A stretch of DNA of 64,000 nucleotides from the NCBI RefSeq assembly GCF_003860525.1, contig NZ_CP034161.1, forward strand, positions 3,162,001 to 3,226,000, given 5' to 3'. Under the pieces are notes generated by a model, which was not told the origin of the DNA, did not search any database, and worked only from the letters and a program-made list of their open reading frames with translations. Origin of the DNA: Epilithonimonas vandammei (GTDB taxonomy: Bacteria; Bacteroidota; Bacteroidia; Flavobacteriales; Weeksellaceae). The translations under genes were made by a program, and so were the position numbers. Positions within the stretch are counted from its first letter, which is position 1. Each line of letters starts with the position of its first letter. This document shows, piece by piece, positions 60,232 to 64,000 of this stretch.

Positions 60232-60755
60232 AGCCAGAAGTTTCTTGACAAAATTAGTTCTATTGTATATCAATAAGATAAAAGAGATTTTTTTGATGGA
60301 TAGTTTAACCGACTTTAACCTGTTTTATGATTTTTTTAGAATTGGGGGTTTTGGTTTTGTTAAATTTATTTTGAGATTTTTTTGCGTTGTCGATATTTTA
60401 AACGCAAAGGGCACAAAGATTTTTAATTAACGAAATATTTTTAGGTTCTCAAAGGCGCTTTGTTCAGCGATTTTTATTGCTCGCAGATTTCGGAGATTTT
60501 GCTGATTTCTCTGTGGCTAGTTTGTTTGAAGGGAAAATTTTAAATCGTTGAAAATTCTTGTTTTTACCGCTGCGCGTGAGGGATGATAGCGGAAATCCTT
60601 TTTGCTTGGGCTAAAAAAGCCTCAGGATGACAAATGGAGATACAAAAAAGATTGGCTTCGCCGACCACTTCGTTAGGTTTGCAGCGGACATTACGATCCG
60701 AGCGTATGTATATGCTTGGCGAGGGATACGCTCAAATTTAGTTTTTGGTTAATAG
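60232..60755. other. Gene-free stretch before ssrA
   Basis: About 520 bases of AT-rich DNA with scattered fragments of dispersed sequences (for example acgcaaagggcacaaagattttt, similar to 5829-5852) and no supported gene. Its end holds the ssrA promoter. Confidence 0.5.
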
Positions 60756-60786
60756 TTGTTAGTTGATGGTTTTATTTGTAAATTTG
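60756..60786 (+). promoter_or_regulatory. ssrA promoter
   Basis: TTG at 60756-60758, a 20-base spacer, then TAAATTTG at 60779-60786, matching the Bacteroidota consensus, 17 bases before the mature tmRNA 5' end. Confidence 0.75.
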
Positions 60787-60803
60787 TAGTCTTATTTCAA
60801 AAT

Positions 60804-61203
60804 GGGGTTGACTGGTTTCGACAGCAAGACCAATGGGTAAGTAAGCATGCAGAGAACCGTAGCGCGATCTCTTAAATCCCTTGCTACAACATTTTAACTG
60901 GCAACGAAGAGTTCGCTCTTGCAGCTTAATCCGAAGTTTAGTAGGTTTCAAGCGCTTTCCCGAAGATTTTAGTAAGGAAGCAAGATGTCTCACAAATGCT
61001 CTGTTCTGCGGCGTTTGATTCTGAGGCATAGGAATGCGGAAATAAGGTTTTGGAAGCTTCGGCCAAGACTCGAAAATTTTAGAAGCTAAGGTTTAGGTTG
61101 GGTGTTTGCTCTCTGCCTAATCCCGAAAACCAATAGCAAAATAAGCATGTAGAAAGCTTGCGTATTGCTTGTTTGGACGAGGGTTCGAATCCCTCCAACT
61201 CCA
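60804..61203 (+). ncRNA. ssrA: Transfer-messenger RNA (tmRNA)
   Basis: RNA that rescues stalled ribosomes and tags the nascent protein for degradation. The 5' end GGGGTTG pairs with CAACTCC at 61196-61202, with discriminator A at 61203; the TΨC arm gggttcgaatccc is clear. CCA is not encoded. The tag reading frame is ggcaacgaagagttcgctct and on to TAA at 60900-60929, encoding GNEEFALAA. The 400-base length, pseudoknot-rich middle and tRNA-like ends match one-piece tmRNA. A good promoter precedes it and a terminator follows at 61205-61235. Confidence 0.97.
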
Positions 61204-61204
61204 C

Positions 61205-61235
61205 AAAAACACTCTTCAAACGAAGAGTGTTTTTT
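61205..61235 (+). terminator. Terminator of ssrA
   Basis: AACACTCTTC and GAAGAGTGTT pair around AAAC, followed by six or more T, immediately after the tmRNA 3' end. Confidence 0.95.
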
Positions 61236-61408
61236 ATTTTCATAATATCGATTCTTGATCATCTTGATTTTTACTTTTTTGCGAAAAAAGATCGTTTTGA
61301 AACTTGTCACAAGTGTTGTTCTGCGAATTAATTGATTTTATTTTAAGAATCAATTTCAGTAATCGGATTATAAATTTTATATTCACGGTCTTAAAAAAAT
61401 TTATAAAA

Positions 61409-62116
61409 ATGAGTGTTCACATTAGTGCTAAAAAAGGAGAAATCGCAAAGACGGTTTTGATGCCCGGCGATCCACTTAGAGCAAAATATATTGCTGATAA
61501 CTTTTTGACCGACGCCAAATTGGTCAGTCAGACAAGAAACATCTATTTCTACACAGGAAACTATAAAGGTAAAGAGATCACTGTTGGTGCGAGCGGAATG
61601 GGATTTCCAAGTATCGGAATCTATTCTTTCGAATTGTTTACTGAGTATGAGGTTGAGACGATCATCAGAATCGGAACTTGTGGAGCTTACTCTACAGATT
61701 TGAAATTATTCGACATCCTGAATGTAGAAAATGCAGCAAGTGAAAGTACTTACGCCAAATTTGCTTGGGGAATTGAAGAAGATGCCATTTCTAACCAGGG
61801 AAATGCTTTTGATAAAATCAATGAAACAGCGAAAGAATTAGGTCTGGAAGCTAAAGCAACCAACATCCACTCCAGCGACATCTTCTACAGAAAAGACCCT
61901 GCTGTTCCGGAAATCGCATTGAGACACAATTGTCCTGCAGTGGAAATGGAAGCGTTTGCGCTTTTTGCGAATGCCAAACATCTTGGTAAAAATGCAGCAA
62001 CAATTTTAACCGTTTCTGACATCATCCCAACGCACGAGCAAATCTCTGCTGACCAAAGGGAGCAAGCTCTGAGAACAATGATGGAATTATCTCTTGAAAC
62101 GGCTATAAAATATTAA
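61409..62116 (+). CDS. deoD: Purine-nucleoside phosphorylase (DeoD type)
   Basis: Trimeric/hexameric enzyme (235 aa) that splits purine nucleosides with phosphate in nucleoside salvage. The start at 61409 gives MSVHISAKKGEIAKTVLMPG, the usual N-terminus; an open frame extends back to 61304 without family similarity. Visible motifs are MPGDPLRAKYIA, GMGFPSIGIYSFELF, RIGTCGAYS, VEMEAFALFA (nucleoside Glu) and VSDIIPTHE with the catalytic Asp. A clear terminator follows. Confidence 0.95.
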   Translation: MSVHISAKKGEIAKTVLMPGDPLRAKYIADNFLTDAKLVSQTRNIYFYTGNYKGKEITVGASGMGFPSIGIYSFELFTEYEVETIIRIGTCGAYSTDLKLFDILNVENAASESTYAKFAWGIEEDAISNQGNAFDKINETAKELGLEAKATNIHSSDIFYRKDPAVPEIALRHNCPAVEMEAFALFANAKHLGKNAATILTVSDIIPTHEQISADQREQALRTMMELSLETAIKY

Positions 62117-62132
62117 TATTCCAACTTAAAAT

Positions 62133-62167
62133 AAAAAGCTTCTGAATTAATTTCAGAAGCTTTTTTT
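62133..62167 (+). terminator. Terminator of deoD
   Basis: AAAAAGCTTCTGAA and TTCAGAAGCTTTTT around TTAAT with a T run; it lies between the convergent deoD and peptidase genes. Confidence 0.92.
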
Positions 62168-62188
62168 ATGATTAATAATCAGAGAAGA

Positions 62189-64000
62189 TTATTTCTTAAT
62201 TACTTTTACAGTATTGCTTTCGGTTTCAGAAATTACTTTCAGGACATAAGTTCCATTTGTTAATTGACTCATATCTAGAGAAGCATTTTTAGCATTGCTC
62301 ACATTGAATCTTTGAATCAATTGTCCTGCAACGTTATAAACTTCAACATTCTTCAGGTTAGAATTATTCTTATTCTGAATAGTTACAAATCCTGAAGTCG
62401 GGTTAGGATAAACACTGATAGAGTTTTGTTTCTGAACATCTTCTACAGCTAAAGTACTACAGTTGTAAACATAGATCTCGTCCAGATACCAGCCTTCGAT
62501 TCCGTTACAGCCATCTGTTCCCAGTTCGAATCTGAATTTGATATTAGAACCGGAAGTTACCCCTATTTTAGAAAGATCAATCACACTTTGTCCCCAGCTT
62601 CCGCCAAGAGAGCCACCGTCCGTTCCAGTGAAAGCTCTTTGTCCCTTGAGTGGGTTATCACTTTGAGAAGTTCCGTCCAAGGTATTGTTATAACCATTCT
62701 GTGTGAAAGCTGTTATTGGAAGCAATGTCCAGTTTCCGCCGTTTAGGCTATATTTGATATTTCCACCATCCCAAGTCGATTCTGTAGCTACATAATGATT
62801 GAACGCCATTTCATATTTTCCATCAGAGAAAGTTGGGAAAGTAATGGTAGGACTTTCGAGACGTAGAATACCGTTTTGCAAATTAGATGCACAATCACCG
62901 TTAATTGGATCTACAGCGAAAATAGCATTACCGGTTCTTGATTTTGGCAAATTACCTTTGATAGCCCAATCTCTCGCTTCCCAGGTTGTTGGTTTTGTAG
63001 GAATATTAGAAACAGTCCAGTTCCCTAACCCATTTTCCCAATCTTCTTTGAATAACGGATTAGACGTTGCATTGGCACAAAGATCTGGTACTGGTTTTAA
63101 AATGGGCTGATAATTACATTGCGTAGCCGGAGAAGATCTCAACTGTACTGCAAGAATGCCATTTTTGATATTCTGAAGATCAGTCGCATTGAAAGATTGT
63201 CCGCTCAGCCCTGCAGGGGTAATTGTAGTAGATAAGCCTTGTAGATTAATTCCTATCAAATCATTAGCCGCAGCTTCCAAAGCATCTGCAAAATTAGCAA
63301 AATCGCTAGTTGCAGTAAGATAACTGGTTTGCGCTTTCCACCAAAGGTGAGCCGCTTTCACAAAGCCAATTCCTGTAATTGTGTAGCCATTGTAAGTTCC
63401 GCCATCTACCAATAAAGAGTATAAATGATTGGTAGGTCCCGAGTTTGTATGTACGCCGCCATTATCTGCTGTTCCACAGTAATAGTAGTTTGCATCTAAT
63501 ACCCTTGAAGGTTGGCCATTACAATTAGGATTCCACATATCTCTTATAGCACCGCCAAAAGCTGTTGCATCCTCTCCCATTTTCCAACGCTGAGAACCAG
63601 AACAAGACGCTGTTGTTCTTATATTAAGATTCTCGCCTTCATCCATATAATTATTGATCAAATCAATGGTTTCTCCCCAGACATCAGAATAAGACTCGTT
63701 AAGAGCACCAGACTGATACTGGTAAATAAGTCCGCTCGTATATTCCGTATAAGCGTGTCCCCACTCGTGCGCAATGACGTCATCGGTTGCCGTGCCATCG
63801 CAATATCCGGCATAGGTCCCGTTCCATCTAGCATTAGGACAAGAGATTGTAGGATCATTGTTGACCGTAATCATCGTATGATCGGCTGCATCATAAGACA
63901 CATAACCAAAAGCATTCTTGAAGAAGTTATACACGTGCTCAGACGTGACAACCTCGTGTTGCTGCCAAGTCGTCAATGTTCCGGGAAAAGGATCGCCTTC
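62189..64000 (-). CDS. Secreted M4-type metallopeptidase with T9SS sorting domain (5' end cut by window)
   Basis: Thermolysin-like zinc endopeptidase exported by the type IX system. The frame is open to the right edge (EGDPFPGTLTTWQQHEVV), so the propeptide and signal lie outside; the TTG at 63976 is internal. The zinc site DVIAHEWGHAYTEY (HExxH) is followed by GALNESYSDVWGE, whose Glu is the third ligand in M4 enzymes. Further on are a His (GGVHTNSGPTNHLYSLL) typical of the substrate pocket, a MAM-like beta-sandwich with LPKSRTGNAIF and WYLDEIYVYNC, and a C-terminal T9SS type A domain (SISVYPNPTSGFVTI and ending KVIKK). Confidence 0.93.
   Translation of the reverse strand, partial: EGDPFPGTLTTWQQHEVVTSEHVYNFFKNAFGYVSYDAADHTMITVNNDPTISCPNARWNGTYAGYCDGTATDDVIAHEWGHAYTEYTSGLIYQYQSGALNESYSDVWGETIDLINNYMDEGENLNIRTTASCSGSQRWKMGEDATAFGGAIRDMWNPNCNGQPSRVLDANYYYCGTADNGGVHTNSGPTNHLYSLLVDGGTYNGYTITGIGFVKAAHLWWKAQTSYLTATSDFANFADALEAAANDLIGINLQGLSTTITPAGLSGQSFNATDLQNIKNGILAVQLRSSPATQCNYQPILKPVPDLCANATSNPLFKEDWENGLGNWTVSNIPTKPTTWEARDWAIKGNLPKSRTGNAIFAVDPINGDCASNLQNGILRLESPTITFPTFSDGKYEMAFNHYVATESTWDGGNIKYSLNGGNWTLLPITAFTQNGYNNTLDGTSQSDNPLKGQRAFTGTDGGSLGGSWGQSVIDLSKIGVTSGSNIKFRFELGTDGCNGIEGWYLDEIYVYNCSTLAVEDVQKQNSISVYPNPTSGFVTIQNKNNSNLKNVEVYNVAGQLIQRFNVSNAKNASLDMSQLTNGTYVLKVISETESNTVKVIKK

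Noticed and set aside
60772..61310. Minus-strand frames overlapping the tmRNA region.
   Set aside because: They are antisense to a clearly folded ssrA gene with its own promoter and terminator.
61304..61408. A longer N-terminus for deoD.
   Set aside because: DeoD proteins begin at MSVHI; the upstream residues are hydrophobic read-through of AT-rich leader DNA.
1..64000. tRNA or rRNA genes.
   Set aside because: No cloverleaf with a gttcgaatc arm was found apart from the tRNA-like end of ssrA, and no 16S or 23S segments were seen.

Overview
The window looks like chromosome from a low-GC member of the Bacteroidota, family Weeksellaceae (Chryseobacterium/Epilithonimonas type). Support comes from type IX secretion (T9SS) C-terminal sorting domains, promoters of the form TTG-N19/20-TAnnTTTG, a class II HMG-CoA reductase, a short NrdA, a standalone sucC, and a tmRNA tag reading GNEEFALAA. 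Both edges cut through secreted T9SS enzymes: a family-13 amylase on the left and a thermolysin-type peptidase on the right.

Layout. 1-10.7 kb holds housekeeping and metabolic genes: M3 peptidase, YchJ, VF530-like protein, SGNH hydrolase, a frameshifted YfiT/DinB gene, hutH, DUF2059, GNAT, ygiD. 10.8-12.2 kb is an IS110-family insertion sequence whose 5' non-coding end may encode a bridge RNA. 12.3-15.8 kb holds YceI and the TIGR03915/TIGR03916 DNA-repair pair, which is split by a ParDE toxin-antitoxin module between two almost identical 60-bp repeats. 15.9-18.2 kb has mvaA and small membrane proteins. 18.2-23.3 kb is a TetR-ABC-HlyD-TolC export operon whose ATPase lacks several canonical catalytic residues. 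sucC, mscS and two surface-protein genes follow.

28.6-51.3 kb is a capsule/exopolysaccharide locus read entirely from the minus strand. It starts with a beta-barrel protein, a Wza-like export lipoprotein, a Wzc-like tyrosine autokinase and a Wzx flippase. Next come an amino-sugar aminotransferase, a PglD-like acetyltransferase, a WecF-like transferase, further glycosyltransferases and acyltransferases, an ATP-grasp ligase, and two paralogous polytopic proteins that could be polymerases. A broken GT2 copy and a 61-bp tandem repeat lie inside the locus. 51.4-64 kb returns to core genes: recX, glyA, a frameshifted DUF72 gene, a DUF559 endonuclease, nrdA, nrdB, ssrA (tmRNA), deoD.

The least explained feature is the density of short dispersed repeats. 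One family has a conserved core (ccctaaaggg with a CCCC edge) at the apex of palindromes whose arms differ from place to place yet stay self-complementary. It forms a 143-bp tandem array beside a DUF559 endonuclease gene, and copies are also found in frame inside glycosyltransferase genes. A second family shows covarying ends. Two otherwise ordinary genes carry single-base deletions that may be real mutations or assembly errors.
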